From contig NZ_VFAH01000001.1 of assembly GCF_008929045.1 (NCBI RefSeq), positions 1 to 64,000 of the forward strand: a DNA stretch of 64,000 bases, given 5' to 3'. Position numbers and translations under genes: made by a program. The notes under the pieces are model-generated. The model saw only the letters and a list, made by a program, of their open reading frames with translations. It was not told where the DNA came from and made no database searches. The DNA comes from Noviherbaspirillum aerium (GTDB lineage: Bacteria; Pseudomonadota; Gammaproteobacteria; Burkholderiales; Burkholderiaceae_D). Below, one piece after another: positions 1 to 10,513 of this stretch (position 1 is its first letter; each line of letters begins with the position of its first letter).

Positions 1-178
1 TGAGTTCATCGATGGCCATGCGGGCGCCGTATTCGTTGTCTTTACCCAGGTGTGCGATGGCGCCGGAGATCGGGCCGACGTGGCCGATCTTGACGACCTG
101 TTCCTGTGCCGAAGCTGCGCCTGCGAAGGCGAAAGCGATTGCACCGGCCAACGGAATCATTTTTGTAGTGAACTGCAT
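1..178 (-). CDS. Branched-chain amino-acid ABC transporter substrate-binding protein (N-terminus, cut by window edge)
   Basis: Only the first 59 codons are inside the window. They encode a secretory signal peptide (basic start, hydrophobic stretch, AGAASA cleavage region), then the mature start EQVVKIGHVGPISGAIAHLG, typical of LivJ/LivK-type periplasmic binding proteins (Peripla_BP_6) that deliver Leu/Ile/Val or related ligands to an ABC importer. The start is the ATG at 178-176, preceded by a strong Shine-Dalgarno AGGAGG at good spacing. The rest of the gene, and any permease genes, lie left of the window. The family assignment is firm; the ligand cannot be told. Confidence 0.85.
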   Translation of the reverse strand, partial: MQFTTKMIPLAGAIAFAFAGAASAQEQVVKIGHVGPISGAIAHLGKDNEYGARMAIDEL

Positions 179-254
179 GGTGTTGCCTCCTAAGATTGAA
201 CAGGTAATGGTGCTGCAAAGCTCGTCAGGCCGATGAGCCGGCCGGCAGATGGTT

Positions 255-770
255 CTATGTCAGCGCCACGTCAAACGAACTGCCCGTGAATGCGGGACGG
301 GATGTGCGACGCGGGGCTGGAAACATGCCGGCTGCGCTGATTTTCAGCCGGTCAAGTGAAAACTGGCGCAAATGTTTGAACACGCTTTGATTTATCGCAA
401 TCATCGCCTGCATGACCAGCAGGTCGACATCGTTCGGCGTGCGGTCCGCGCCAGCCTTGCCGGGTGCCTTGCGTGTCTGCTGCTCGGCCAGCACGCAGCG
501 GAACACGTCTTCCAGCGTGACCATGCTGGCATCGCAGGTCAGCATCCAGCGCTCGGGCGCGCGCGGATCCGGCATCAGCAGACTGGAACGGACCAGTCCC
601 GCGCACAGCTTGGCGAGCTCGCGGGCCGGGCGGCCGGTTTCTTCTTCGAGCTGGGTGATGCTGACGGAACGGGGGGCGCTCGAAACGAGCTTGGCGAGAA
701 TCTCGGTGGTGGCGAAAAAGCGGTCGTGCAATGCGCCGTTGCCGAGAATGTAATCTTCTACGGTAGTCAT
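255..770 (-). CDS. Rrf2-like winged-helix transcriptional regulator
   Basis: 171 aa. Residues about 20-95 read like an Rrf2/winged-helix domain: a helix (TTEILAKLVSSA), a helix-turn-helix (SVSITQLEEETGRPARELAK), a recognition region followed by a wing, and the VTLEDVFRCV segment that matches the VTLADVLRAV helix of Rrf2 proteins. The three cysteines are not in the CX5-7CX5C pattern that binds Fe-S clusters in IscR/NsrR, so it is probably not a cluster sensor. The basic C-terminal tail (about residues 135-171) looks disordered. The start has AAAGGAG just upstream. It is divergent from the XRE regulator at 1045. The target is unknown; the family call is by pattern only. Confidence 0.55.
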   Translation of the reverse strand: MTTVEDYILGNGALHDRFFATTEILAKLVSSAPRSVSITQLEEETGRPARELAKLCAGLVRSSLLMPDPRAPERWMLTCDASMVTLEDVFRCVLAEQQTRKAPGKAGADRTPNDVDLLVMQAMIAINQSVFKHLRQFSLDRLKISAAGMFPAPRRTSRPAFTGSSFDVALT

Positions 771-973
771 GGTGTCTCCTTTTTGAGGTCAACCCGCCTC
801 GCGCGCTGCCGGTTCGTGGCCGGTTGTGCATGATGCGGTTGCTTCGTCGGCATGCGTTGGTTGTTTTCCTGCTTTTTTAATTGCCTTCATGGTGAAAAGG
901 CGCATGCAACTTGGATCGCAACTTTAGGGAGAAATTGTCCTAAATGCCATTTCGCTATTTGGCGCGACTTGAT

Positions 974-1004
974 GCTGGTTGATGCTAATATAGCGTCAAC
1001 CAGC
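974..1004. promoter_or_regulatory. 14-bp-arm palindrome upstream of the XRE regulator (putative operator)
   Basis: GCTGGTTGA at 974-982 is matched by its reverse complement TCAACCAGC at 996-1004. Inside it GCTA and TAGC extend the dyad, with one T/G mismatch and an AT-rich ATA centre. It lies 40 bp before the TTG start at 1045, in the 274-bp divergent spacer with the Rrf2-like gene. An operator for the adjacent XRE protein is inferred; an mRNA hairpin is the alternative. Confidence 0.55.
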
Positions 1005-1044
1005 GACACGTTGCTTATACACGGCTTTAGAAACAGGAAAATTC

Positions 1045-1902
1045 TTGGCACCCGGAAACACTTCCCCCTCCATCGTCAGGGCGGCGCACCCCGCGCAGCG
1101 GGAATTCTGCGAAAACCTGCGCATGCTGTGCAGCTACTATCGGTCGGTCGCCGACGTCTGCCGCAAGCTCAACCTCAATCGCGCCCAGTTCAACCGCTAC
1201 CTGAACGGCACCAGCAAGCCTTCGAGCCATACGCTGGAGCGCATCTGCGACTTCTTCGGCGTGGAGCCGGCTGAAATCTATCTTCCGCGCGAGCACTTTC
1301 ATCAGATCGTGCAGGTCCGCCCCAAGCAGCGCACCGAGCGCACGGTCTTCAGCGACCATATCGCGCTCCTGCAGCATCAGAGCACCGGCAAGTTCGACAA
1401 GTACCTCGGCTACTACTACGAGTACTACAAGTCGATGAGCGCGCCGGGCAAGGTGCTGCGCGGACTGGTGCATATCTTCCTGCATGACGGCGCGGTCTAT
1501 CATGAGCGGCTGGAGCGCTTTCCGCAGCATGCCAATCTCGACCAGACCTACAAGTGCAAGTATGTCGGCGGCACCTTCTATCTCAACGACCGCATTTTCC
1601 TGATCGATTACGAGTCGCTGACCGGCAACGAGATCGCCCAGACCATCCTGTTCCCGACCTACAAGAACAAGGTGGCGCGCCTGTCGGGCCTGATGCTGGG
1701 CGTCGCCGCCAGCAGCCAGCGCTCGATCGCCTGCGCCCGGGTCGTGTTCGAATTCCTGGGCAAGTCCATCGACGTGCGCAAGGCCATGCGCCTGTGCGGC
1801 CTGTTCGATCCGCACCAGGGGGAGATCGATCCCACCATCCTCAAGGCGATCGACAATTCTCCCCACAAGGACCAGAACCACTTCTACACGATTCCCCTAT
1901 GA
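1045..1902 (+). CDS. XRE-family helix-turn-helix regulator with C-terminal sensor-like region
   Basis: 285 aa. The HTH lies at about residues 25-75: [20 protein letters not shown], then the [21 protein letters not shown] helix pattern of XRE/Cro domains. The remaining 200 residues form a conserved-looking alpha/beta region of unknown ligand. The start used is TTG at 1045, with AGGAA six bases upstream; no ATG precedes the HTH in frame. The stop overlaps the lipB start in an ATGA quartet, so the two are translationally coupled and probably co-transcribed. A link to lipoate supply is possible from this coupling but is not shown by the sequence. Confidence 0.75.
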   Translation: MAPGNTSPSIVRAAHPAQREFCENLRMLCSYYRSVADVCRKLNLNRAQFNRYLNGTSKPSSHTLERICDFFGVEPAEIYLPREHFHQIVQVRPKQRTERTVFSDHIALLQHQSTGKFDKYLGYYYEYYKSMSAPGKVLRGLVHIFLHDGAVYHERLERFPQHANLDQTYKCKYVGGTFYLNDRIFLIDYESLTGNEIAQTILFPTYKNKVARLSGLMLGVAASSQRSIACARVVFEFLGKSIDVRKAMRLCGLFDPHQGEIDPTILKAIDNSPHKDQNHFYTIPL

Positions 1903-2558
1903 CCGCCACGCTGCCTTCCCTGCGCCGCCCGCACCTGGTCGAGCGCGGCATCGAATCCTACGAGACCACGTTCGCGGCCATGCGCGCCTTCACCGATGCC
2001 CGCCATGCCGATACGCCGGACCAATTGTGGCTGGTCGAGCATCCGCCGGTCTATACCCTCGGTCTCGGCGCCGATCCTTCGCATGTGCTGGACGCCCACG
2101 GCATTCCCGTGATCCAGACCGACCGCGGCGGCGAAGTCACCTTTCACGGTCCCGGCCAGGCGATTGTCTATTTGCTCATGGATTTGCGGCGCCGGCCCGG
2201 CGCCAGGCTGTTCGCCCGCGAGTTCGTCCAGAAAATCGAGCAGTCGGTCATCGAAACCCTGCAGGCGTATAATCTTTGCGGTGAACGCAAGCCCGGCGCG
2301 CCCGGCATCTACATGGCCGACGGGCCCTGGAAAGGCGCCAAGATTGCGGCGCTCGGCCTGAAGGTGCGCGGAAACGGCTGCACCTACCATGGCGTCTCGC
2401 TGAATGTATCGATGGACCTTGCTCCCTTTTCCTGGATCAATCCCTGCGGTTATGAAGGCCTGGCCACGGTGGACATGAAGGCCGCCGGAATCGAAGCGCC
2501 GCTGACCGAAGTCCGGTCCCGGCTCGCCGGCAAGCTGACCGAATTATTGACTGCCTGA
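1899..2558 (+). CDS. lipB: Octanoyl-[acyl-carrier-protein]:protein octanoyltransferase LipB
   Basis: 219 aa, the usual size for LipB. It transfers the octanoyl group from ACP to the lipoyl domains of 2-oxoacid dehydrogenases and the glycine cleavage H protein, the first step of endogenous lipoate synthesis in the cytoplasm. Visible family marks are [12 protein letters not shown] (residues 76-87), the catalytic Lys148 in GAKIAALG, and the acyl-accepting Cys183 in INPCGYEG. Its ATG overlaps the stop of the preceding regulator gene (ATGA). lipA follows after 70 bp in the same direction, giving a complete lipoate pathway. Confidence 0.97.
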   Translation: MTATLPSLRRPHLVERGIESYETTFAAMRAFTDARHADTPDQLWLVEHPPVYTLGLGADPSHVLDAHGIPVIQTDRGGEVTFHGPGQAIVYLLMDLRRRPGARLFAREFVQKIEQSVIETLQAYNLCGERKPGAPGIYMADGPWKGAKIAALGLKVRGNGCTYHGVSLNVSMDLAPFSWINPCGYEGLATVDMKAAGIEAPLTEVRSRLAGKLTELLTA

Positions 2559-2628
2559 ACTCTTACTCTGTCGTCCCGGCGCCGACCGCGCCAGCTGACA
2601 TACCACAACCGACAAAGCGACCCGCACG

Positions 2629-3609
2629 ATGACTACCGAAAAAGAAGCCCTTGCCACCCCGGCCCCTGCTTACAATCCCAGCGAAAAGCAGAAGGGCGCT
2701 GGCAAGACGGCCCGCATTCCGATCAAGATCATTCCGGCAGAAAAGCTCGCCAAGCCGGACTGGATCCGGGTCAAGGCGGCATCGCCGACCACGCGCTTCT
2801 ACGAAATCAAGGACATCCTGCGCGCCAACAAGCTGGTGACGGTGTGCGAGGAAGCCAGCTGCCCGAACATCGGCGAATGCTTCGGCAAGGGCACGGCGAC
2901 TTTCATGATCATGGGCGACAAGTGCACCCGCCGCTGCCCGTTCTGCGATGTCGGCCATGGCCGCCCCGACCCGCTCGATCCGAACGAGCCGGAGAATCTT
3001 GCGAAGACGATTGCCCAGCTCAAGCTCAGCTATGTGGTGATCACGTCGGTCGACCGCGACGACCTGCGCGATGGCGGCGCCGGCCATTTCGCCGATTGCA
3101 TCCGCCGCGTGCGCGAGCTGTCGCCGATCACCCGCATCGAAGTGCTGACACCCGACTTCCGCGGCCGCATGGACCGCGCGCTGGAAATCCTCAAGGCCGC
3201 GCCGCCGGATGTGATGAACCACAATCTGGAAACCGTGCCGCGCCTTTACAAGGAAGCCCGCCCCGGATCGGATTATGCATATTCCTTGAACTTGCTCAAG
3301 CGCTTCAAGGAACTGCATCCGGAAGTTCCCACCAAGTCCGGCATCATGGTCGGCCTCGGCGAGACCGACGAGGAAATCCTGCAAGTGATGCGCGACCTGC
3401 GCGCGCACAATGTCGACATGCTTACCATCGGCCAGTACCTGATGCCCTCGGGCGATCACTTGCCGGTTCGCCGCTATGTGCATCCCGACACTTTCAAGAT
3501 GTTCGAAGAAGAAGCCTACAAGATGGGCTTCGTTCATGCCGCTGTCGGTGCGATGGTGCGCAGTTCCTACCATGCGGACCAGCAGGCGCATGGCGCCGGC
3601 GTGGTCTGA
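2629..3609 (+). CDS. lipA: Lipoyl synthase LipA
   Basis: 326 aa radical-SAM enzyme that inserts two sulfur atoms into the protein-bound octanoyl chain. Both iron-sulfur motifs are visible: the auxiliary cluster cysteines 73, 78 and 84 ([12 protein letters not shown]) and the radical-SAM cysteines 99, 103 and 106 (CTRRCPFC). The C-terminal MVRSSYHAD segment carries the serine that ligates the auxiliary cluster in characterised LipA. The first 45 residues are a variable extension rich in Ala/Lys/Pro, as in other betaproteobacteria. It follows lipB in the same direction. Confidence 0.98.
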   Translation: MTTEKEALATPAPAYNPSEKQKGAGKTARIPIKIIPAEKLAKPDWIRVKAASPTTRFYEIKDILRANKLVTVCEEASCPNIGECFGKGTATFMIMGDKCTRRCPFCDVGHGRPDPLDPNEPENLAKTIAQLKLSYVVITSVDRDDLRDGGAGHFADCIRRVRELSPITRIEVLTPDFRGRMDRALEILKAAPPDVMNHNLETVPRLYKEARPGSDYAYSLNLLKRFKELHPEVPTKSGIMVGLGETDEEILQVMRDLRAHNVDMLTIGQYLMPSGDHLPVRRYVHPDTFKMFEEEAYKMGFVHAAVGAMVRSSYHADQQAHGAGVV

Positions 3610-3951
3610 CTCATTCCTCTTCCCATCTCTTTCGGCACGCCGGCGTTTCGCGAGGCGTGCCGATGTCTCCAAACCACCACGCATTCGCCGCTGCCTGTTG
3701 CTGCCTTGAGCAGAATTAATAAGTCCCTGAAGTGAATCGCAGAGAATTTCTTTACCATGCACGGAAGCGCCTCAGCGACCCGAGCATGGCGGCGCTTGCC
3801 CGAAGAAGCGTAGCGGCGCTTTCCGATGCGAATGGGAATGGGTATATACCTTTCAGGGAATGCACCAGCCTTCTCGCTCGGCGCCTCGCGTAACAACCCG
3901 GTTACAAATGATCATGAACTTCTCTTTGATGCATCTGCCCTATCGGTATCT
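3610..3951. other. Intergenic region after lipA
   Basis: 342 bp without a convincing gene. It holds a hairpin with 9-bp arms (CGGCACGCC at 3633-3641, GGCGTGCCG at 3654-3662) just after the lipA stop. The hairpin lacks a T-run, so it is a 3'-end stabiliser or weak terminator rather than a classical one. The rest is probably promoter DNA for the PAP2 gene, though I see no clear -35/-10 pair. Confidence 0.5.
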
Positions 3952-4629
3952 ATGATTGACTGGAATGAAATTACTCGATTTGGCGATGTCACCATCACCT
4001 CGTTCGCCGCACTGGCGATTTCGGCATGGCTGCTTGCTGAAAATGAAAACAAGCTAGCCTTGTGCTGGAGCTTGCTGTTCGCCATGGGCATGGCGGTCGT
4101 CATTGCCACCAAGATGGCTTTCATCGGCTGGGGCATTGGCATCCGTTCCATCGACTTCGCCGGCTTCAGCGGCCACGCCATGCGCGCGACCGCAGTGCTG
4201 CCGGTGCTCTTCTACCTCATGCTGGAAAAAGCGCCCCGGCCCCTGCGCGCATTCGGCGCGATCTTCGGTCTGGGCTTCGGCGCCGTCGTCGGTATCTCCC
4301 GCATTGCGGTGCATGCCCACTCCGCATCGGAAGTCATCGCCGGTTGTATGCTGGGCGCGGCCGTCAGCATCAGCTTCATCTGGGTCGCCGGCACGACGCT
4401 GCGAAAGCAGGTGTTCAATCCGGTGCGCGTGGTGCTCAGCGCGCTGGCTCTGCTGACCGCACCCTATGTGCATCCCGCTCCGACCCAGCAATGGCTGACC
4501 TCGCTGACGCTTTACTTCAGCGGACACGACGAACCCTTTCCGCGCAAGGAATGGCAGCAATTGAAGCCAAGGCTCAGCGCCGCGTCATCTTCGCCGGAAG
4601 ACAATGCGGATGCTCAAGCGACTCATTGA
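3952..4629 (+). CDS. PAP2-superfamily membrane phosphatase (divergent)
   Basis: 225 aa from the ATG at 3952. An in-frame ATG at 3826 would add 42 poorly conserved-looking residues. Five or so hydrophobic segments and the motifs FSGHAMRAT (SGH motif) and GISRIAVHAHSASEV (SRx5H motif) place it in the type 2 phosphatidic acid phosphatase family, which dephosphorylates lipid phosphates at the inner membrane. It deviates in two ways: the Asp that normally follows the catalytic His by four residues is Glu, and the first KX6RP motif is not evident. The substrate is unknown. Confidence 0.7.
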   Translation: MIDWNEITRFGDVTITSFAALAISAWLLAENENKLALCWSLLFAMGMAVVIATKMAFIGWGIGIRSIDFAGFSGHAMRATAVLPVLFYLMLEKAPRPLRAFGAIFGLGFGAVVGISRIAVHAHSASEVIAGCMLGAAVSISFIWVAGTTLRKQVFNPVRVVLSALALLTAPYVHPAPTQQWLTSLTLYFSGHDEPFPRKEWQQLKPRLSAASSSPEDNADAQATH

Positions 4630-4696
4630 TGGGCTTTGTATCGGCGGCGGTACCAATCCGAAATCAAAGGGGCGAATCGGAGAGAAGAATGACCGA

Positions 4697-4730
4697 CAAT
4701 AAAAAAGCGCCGTCAGGCGCTTTTTTATTG
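4697..4730. terminator. Bidirectional intrinsic terminator
   Basis: A perfect 15-bp inverted repeat with a GTCA loop. The GCGCC/GGCGC core is flanked by A6 on one side and T6 on the other, so it works in both directions. It separates the convergent PAP2 gene (+) and the TlpA-like gene (-). Confidence 0.93.
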
Positions 4731-4750
4731 TGCTTCATCTGTCCGGGAAA

Positions 4751-5314
4751 TCAGGCAGCCAGCGCTTTTTCCAGTAACTGGTGCAGGGCGGCGAAATCCG
4801 GTTCGCCTACATAGCGCTTGATGATGTTGCCCTTCTTGTCGATCACGTAAGTCGTCGGCGTCAGCTTGACGTCATCAAACGATTTGGCCACGTCGCCCTT
4901 GCTGTCGAGCGCGACATGGAAAGGCAGGTTGCGCGTCTGCGCATAGTTGAGCACGTAGTTTGGCGGGTCATAACTCATGGCCACGGCCACGAAGTCCAGT
5001 CCCTTGCCCTTGTATTTTTCATAGGTCTGCACCATGTGCGGCATTTCCTTGACACAGGTCGTGCAGCTGGTTGCCCAGAAATTCACCATGACGACCTTGC
5101 CGCGCAGACTCTGCATGGTCAGTTGCTGACCATTGATGGCATTGAAGGTCACATCCGGTGCGGCCTTCGTGCTGGACAGGGAAAAATAACCGGTCACGGC
5201 AAGGGCCGCGATGATGACCGCTCCGAGGAGCTTGATCCAGGTGCGGTTGCGCGGCGGGGAAGAGGATGCGGCGTTCATGGCGGGCGTCGATTTTGCGTTG
5301 ATAAACAAGGACAT
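4751..5314 (-). CDS. TlpA-family thiol:disulfide oxidoreductase, membrane-anchored
   Basis: 187 aa. A single N-terminal membrane anchor (about residues 28-46) is followed by a periplasmic thioredoxin fold. The active site is Cys84-Thr-Thr-Cys87 in NFWATSCTTCVKEM, and the cis-Pro loop is KLTPTTYVID. TlpA/ResA-type proteins reduce disulfides in the periplasm, often for cytochrome c maturation or metal-centre assembly. A second ATG at 5278 (MNAASSSPP) is an equally plausible start and would trim 12 residues. It lies 47 bp downstream of the DsrE-like gene, so the two are probably co-transcribed. Confidence 0.88.
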   Translation of the reverse strand: MSLFINAKSTPAMNAASSSPPRNRTWIKLLGAVIIAALAVTGYFSLSSTKAAPDVTFNAINGQQLTMQSLRGKVVMVNFWATSCTTCVKEMPHMVQTYEKYKGKGLDFVAVAMSYDPPNYVLNYAQTRNLPFHVALDSKGDVAKSFDDVKLTPTTYVIDKKGNIIKRYVGEPDFAALHQLLEKALAA

Positions 5315-5361
5315 TATAGTCTCATGCCTTCCCGGCGGCTCCGTGCCTTGCGTTTGTTGTC

Positions 5362-5799
5362 TCAGGGACGGATATAGACGTAGCCTTCCTTGGCCTGCAA
5401 TCGCGCCAGTTCCACCACGCCTGCCGTAACGATCTTGGCTTCGGGCAACAACTGCGACACCGGCACATCGTGGGCAGTGAGCGTATTGCCGCAGACGCGG
5501 AACTCCACGCCTTGCTCCGCCAGGGCCTTGACCTGTGCGTCGAACGGCTTGCCGCTGCGCTCCTTGGCGTTGGCCAGCAGGAAACGGATGCCGTCGCCGT
5601 TGGCAACGACAACGATCCGGGTGGCCGGCTCGGCACGCAGATGATTGCGGATGTTGCCCATCGCTCTGGCCGCCTGGTCGATGCCGTCGGCGAGGTGATA
5701 GACCACTTTCGTTTCTTCGGCGGCATGCGCGGGCATGGCGGCAAGCAGCAATGCCGGTGCCATGCCGGCAAGTATTTTGAGTACGTTTCGTCGCATCAT
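5362..5799 (-). CDS. Periplasmic DsrE-family protein
   Basis: 145 aa with a signal peptide (MMRRNVLKILAGMAPALLLA, then AMPAHA cleavage). The mature part is a DsrE/DsrF-like fold: KVVYHLADG at the start, IVVVANGDGIRFLL, and the segment VEFRVCGNTLTAHDV holding the single conserved cysteine. Cytoplasmic DsrE proteins relay sulfur; exported versions are poorly understood. Pairing with a periplasmic thioredoxin-like protein downstream suggests a shared role in thiol or sulfur handling outside the inner membrane; this is inference. Confidence 0.8.
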   Translation of the reverse strand: MMRRNVLKILAGMAPALLLAAMPAHAAEETKVVYHLADGIDQAARAMGNIRNHLRAEPATRIVVVANGDGIRFLLANAKERSGKPFDAQVKALAEQGVEFRVCGNTLTAHDVPVSQLLPEAKIVTAGVVELARLQAKEGYVYIRP

Positions 5800-5928
5800 G
5801 ATCGGAGACTGTTGGGCAGGAATCGAATGGGTGCGAACGCGCTTATGCGCGCATGCACAGCGGAAGGCAGATGATAATCCCGTTAGCGAGAATGCGCCGG
5901 CAAGGCACGGCTGGCGATCGTCCAGGCA

Positions 5929-6501
5929 TCAGACCTGGTTGCGCCGGACCTGGATCAGGCCCATCGGGGCAGCCGGTGTGAATGCAAAGATGATGGCGAT
6001 CAGTACGCCGGGAAAGAGTTTGCGGACGGTGTTGTAATGCTGGGTACTGTCGTTATAGGCGTCACGCAGGAAGCCGATCTGCGTGTTCAGCGCCGCCATC
6101 TGATCGACCAGACTGGCGAGCGGCGCATTGACGGCGAGATTGCCCTTGCTTCTGCAGGCCGTGAACAGGCTGCCCAGTGCGATATCGAGTTCTCCCTCCG
6201 CCTTCGCCAGGTGAAGCACCGCATCCCGGCTGAAGGGCGACACGGCTGGGGCAGCAAGTGCTTCCTGTGCCTGGTTGCGTGCCTTGATCACGCTTTCCAT
6301 CAAGTCCCTTTCCTCGTTGAGATAGGCGCGCGCAGTCTCGACAAGAACCGGGACATGCTCATGGCGTTGTTTCAAGGGGCTCCCGAGCCTGGTGAAGGCT
6401 TCCCGTACCTGCCGCTGCAGGACGAGCAGGCGCTTGTAGGCGCCGACAGCCCAGGAAAGGATGAGGAGCGCCAGCAGTACGCCGGCGATAATGCTTTCCA
6501 T
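5929..6501 (-). CDS. LemA-family membrane protein
   Basis: 190 aa. One N-terminal transmembrane helix (residues 3-22) precedes a long helical domain (QVREAFTRLGSPLKQRHEHVPVLVET...), the LemA signature including LVETARAYLNEERDLMESV. The AYNDSTQHYNTVRKLFPGVLIA segment near the C-terminus is also characteristic. The function of LemA proteins is not settled; they are linked to membrane or envelope stress. It is separated from dolP upstream by a terminator and so probably has its own promoter. Confidence 0.85.
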   Translation of the reverse strand: MESIIAGVLLALLILSWAVGAYKRLLVLQRQVREAFTRLGSPLKQRHEHVPVLVETARAYLNEERDLMESVIKARNQAQEALAAPAVSPFSRDAVLHLAKAEGELDIALGSLFTACRSKGNLAVNAPLASLVDQMAALNTQIGFLRDAYNDSTQHYNTVRKLFPGVLIAIIFAFTPAAPMGLIQVRRNQV

Positions 6502-6515
6502 GTCAGTTCTCCGAA

Positions 6516-6548
6516 TGAAAAAAGCCGCAAACCGGTGAGATTTGCGGC
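6516..6548 (-). terminator. Intrinsic terminator of the lpoA-yraN-diaA-dolP transcript
   Basis: Minus-strand stem GCCGCAAA/TTTGCGGC with a 9-nt loop, followed by a T6 tract. It sits 54 bp after the dolP stop. Confidence 0.88.
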
Positions 6549-6601
6549 CCGCTGTGGAAACTGCGGCAACTGCCGGAAGTGCGCATTGCCCTGGTCAATG
6601 C

Positions 6602-8310
<1,709 letters not shown>

Positions 8311-8311
<1 letters not shown>

Positions 8312-9555
8312 CAGCGCTGCGCCTCCAGCGGAACGACGCTGCCGCTGCGATAGACGGCGCGCTCCGCGCTGCGCTGAAGCCGCGCCTGCTGCGACGAGAC
8401 TTGCACCGTCAGCCGGCCGGTCACGCCATCCAGTTCGAATTCACTCTGTTGCGCGGCGACTTCCCGCGCGACGCGGTAGGCGTCGATACCCAGCGCATAC
8501 AGCCGTTCCATATCCGCCGTGCGCGGCAAATCTGCTGCTGCGGTTGGCCTTGCATAGATCGCAACCGCGGGGTGTTCCGGATCGATCTGCCAAGGAATGT
8601 CCAGCAGTCGGATGCCATCCATGTCGCTCATGCGCTCCGCAGTATCGCGACCGGAAAACGGAACGGGGTTGAGCTGCGACGTGCCATACAGCGGCATCTG
8701 CGGGCCCATGACGGCGCGTACCTGGCGAGCCTGTTGCGCATCCAGTGCGGCGAAAATGAAGGCCGGCACATCGGCAAGTTCCTTTTTCAGCTGCAGCAGC
8801 GTTCTGCCGTTAACAAAGCCGTCACTCGATGCAAGTTCGACTGTCTGCAGCTCACTTTGCTGCTTCTGCTGTTTCTGCTGTTTCAGCCACTGCACTTCAA
8901 ACGCCTTGACGGCGCGTCGCTGCCATGACGCTCCCGCATGCAGCAGCACCGCCTTCTTGCCGGCATTGTCGCGGCCGGCCCAGTCTGCGATCTGCCGCGC
9001 TTCGTCCTCGATGGCCAGTCCCATTACCAGCATCCGGGATGGCAAGGGAGCGGAGGCCTCGGGCTGGGTGTCCGGCGCTGTCAATGCGATTGTCGGCCTG
9101 CTGATGTTGCCGGACTGCGCCAGCGCCGCAACAGCGCTGCGCGACAACGGGCCCACCACGAGATCGGCCTGCCCGGCGACGATGCGGTAGCGTTCGACGA
9201 CTTCCTGTGCGACATCGCCGCTGTCGACGAGTTGAATAGCGACGCCATCCGGTTCATGTTCGTGGGCCGCCTGCATGCCGGCGCGGACGGCATCCGCCGC
9301 CTGGCGAAAGATGTCGGAAGAGATGGGCAGGAAGAGTGCGATCTGCAAAGGTTTTGGTGCCGGGAGAGGTGGCGGATCGCGCGGGATGGACAAGTCGGTT
9401 TGCGCAATCTGCAGAGGAGCCGGCTGCCGATAAGGCGCATGCGCAGCATCGGCGACAGGAGAGAGAAGGTTGACGGTTGTGTTTGCGGACAGGGGAAGGC
9501 AAAATCCACCCAGCATCCATGCCAGCACGCCCGATCCTGCCCAACGGCTCAACAT
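8311..9555 (-). CDS. lpoA: Penicillin-binding protein activator, LpoA-like (ligand-binding domain only)
   Basis: 414 aa from the ATG at 9555 (upstream ATGs at 9567, 9606 and 9609 also exist). After a signal-like N-terminus (GVLAWMLGGFCLPLSA) comes a periplasmic-binding-protein fold beginning LQIALFLPISSDIFRQAADA and including DLVVGPLSRSAVAALAQ, matching the C-terminal domain of LpoA, the outer-membrane activator of PBP1A. The N-terminal TPR-like domain of E. coli LpoA is missing and there is no lipobox cysteine at the signal cleavage site, so anchoring would differ. Synteny with rsmI, yraN, diaA and dolP supports the name. Confidence 0.8.
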
Positions 9556-9565
9556 CTTTCCCCCC

Positions 9566-10474
9566 ATGACATCTACCCTGCCAAATTCGCCGCCTTTTCC
9601 ATCCATCATGCAGGAGGTGTCGCAGCAAGTTTATCCTTTGTCTACATTATATGTGGTCGCCACTCCCATCGGAAACACCGGCGACATCACCTTGCGCGCT
9701 CTCAATGTACTGTCGATCGCGGATGCCATTGCCTGTGAAGACACCCGCAATACCGCTCATCTGCTGGGGCGTTACGGCCTGTCCAAGGAACTGATCGCCG
9801 CACATGAGCACAATGAGCGGGAGGCGGCCGAGAAGCTGGTCTCCCGCCTCCAGGCGGGGCAGCGCATTGCGCTGGTCTCGGACGCGGGCACGCCCGCGGT
9901 CTCGGATCCCGGCGCGCGCATCGTGGATGCCGTGCGCGCGGCAGGATTGCGCGTGATGCCCTTGCCCGGCGCGTCGGCGGCCGTCACCGCGCTGTCGGCG
10001 GGCGGTTTGCTGCATGAGCGCTTTTACTTCGTCGGCTTCCTGCCTGCAAAGGCGAAGCAGCGTGAACAGTCGCTGCAGGAACTGCTGGGCGTCACCGCCA
10101 CGCTGGTCTTCTATGAAGCGCCGCACCGGATTGCGGAAACCGCGGCAGCCCTCGCGAAGGTGCTCGGGCCGGATCGCCAGGTCGTGTTTGCGCGCGAACT
10201 GACAAAGCTGTTCGAGGAAATCCACCGCTGTCCGCTGCAGGATGCCAGCGCCTGGGTCACGGCGAATGCGAACCGGGAAAAGGGCGAATACGTATTGCTG
10301 GTCGAGGGCGCCGCCGGCGCTTCCTCGGCAGACGATGCCGAAACCGACCGCATCCTCTCCGTCCTGCTTGCCGAACTTCCCGTGAAGCAGGCGGCCGCAC
10401 TGGCGGCGCAGATCAGCGGCAAGAAAAAGAATGCGCTGTACGAGCGCGCGCTGCAATTGAAGCAGGATGCCTGA
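9566..10474 (+). CDS. rsmI: 16S rRNA (cytidine1402-2'-O)-methyltransferase RsmI
   Basis: 302 aa. SAM-dependent tetrapyrrole-methylase-fold enzyme that modifies C1402 in the ribosomal decoding centre. Marks include LYVVATPIGNTGDITLRALN, ACEDTRNTAHLLGRYG, LVSDAGTPAVSDPGARIV and LPGASAAVTALSAGG. Start choice: ATG 9566 or ATG 9608 (MQEVSQQVYPL); the latter gives a length closer to E. coli RsmI, and neither has a good ribosome site. Divergent from lpoA with almost no spacer if both upstream starts are used, which favours the later start for one of them. Confidence 0.95.
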   Translation: MTSTLPNSPPFPSIMQEVSQQVYPLSTLYVVATPIGNTGDITLRALNVLSIADAIACEDTRNTAHLLGRYGLSKELIAAHEHNEREAAEKLVSRLQAGQRIALVSDAGTPAVSDPGARIVDAVRAAGLRVMPLPGASAAVTALSAGGLLHERFYFVGFLPAKAKQREQSLQELLGVTATLVFYEAPHRIAETAAALAKVLGPDRQVVFARELTKLFEEIHRCPLQDASAWVTANANREKGEYVLLVEGAAGASSADDAETDRILSVLLAELPVKQAAALAAQISGKKKNALYERALQLKQDA

Positions 10475-10513
10475 AGCCGCCCGGTGTCCGGACATGCAGT
10501 TGCAAGGCGGCGG

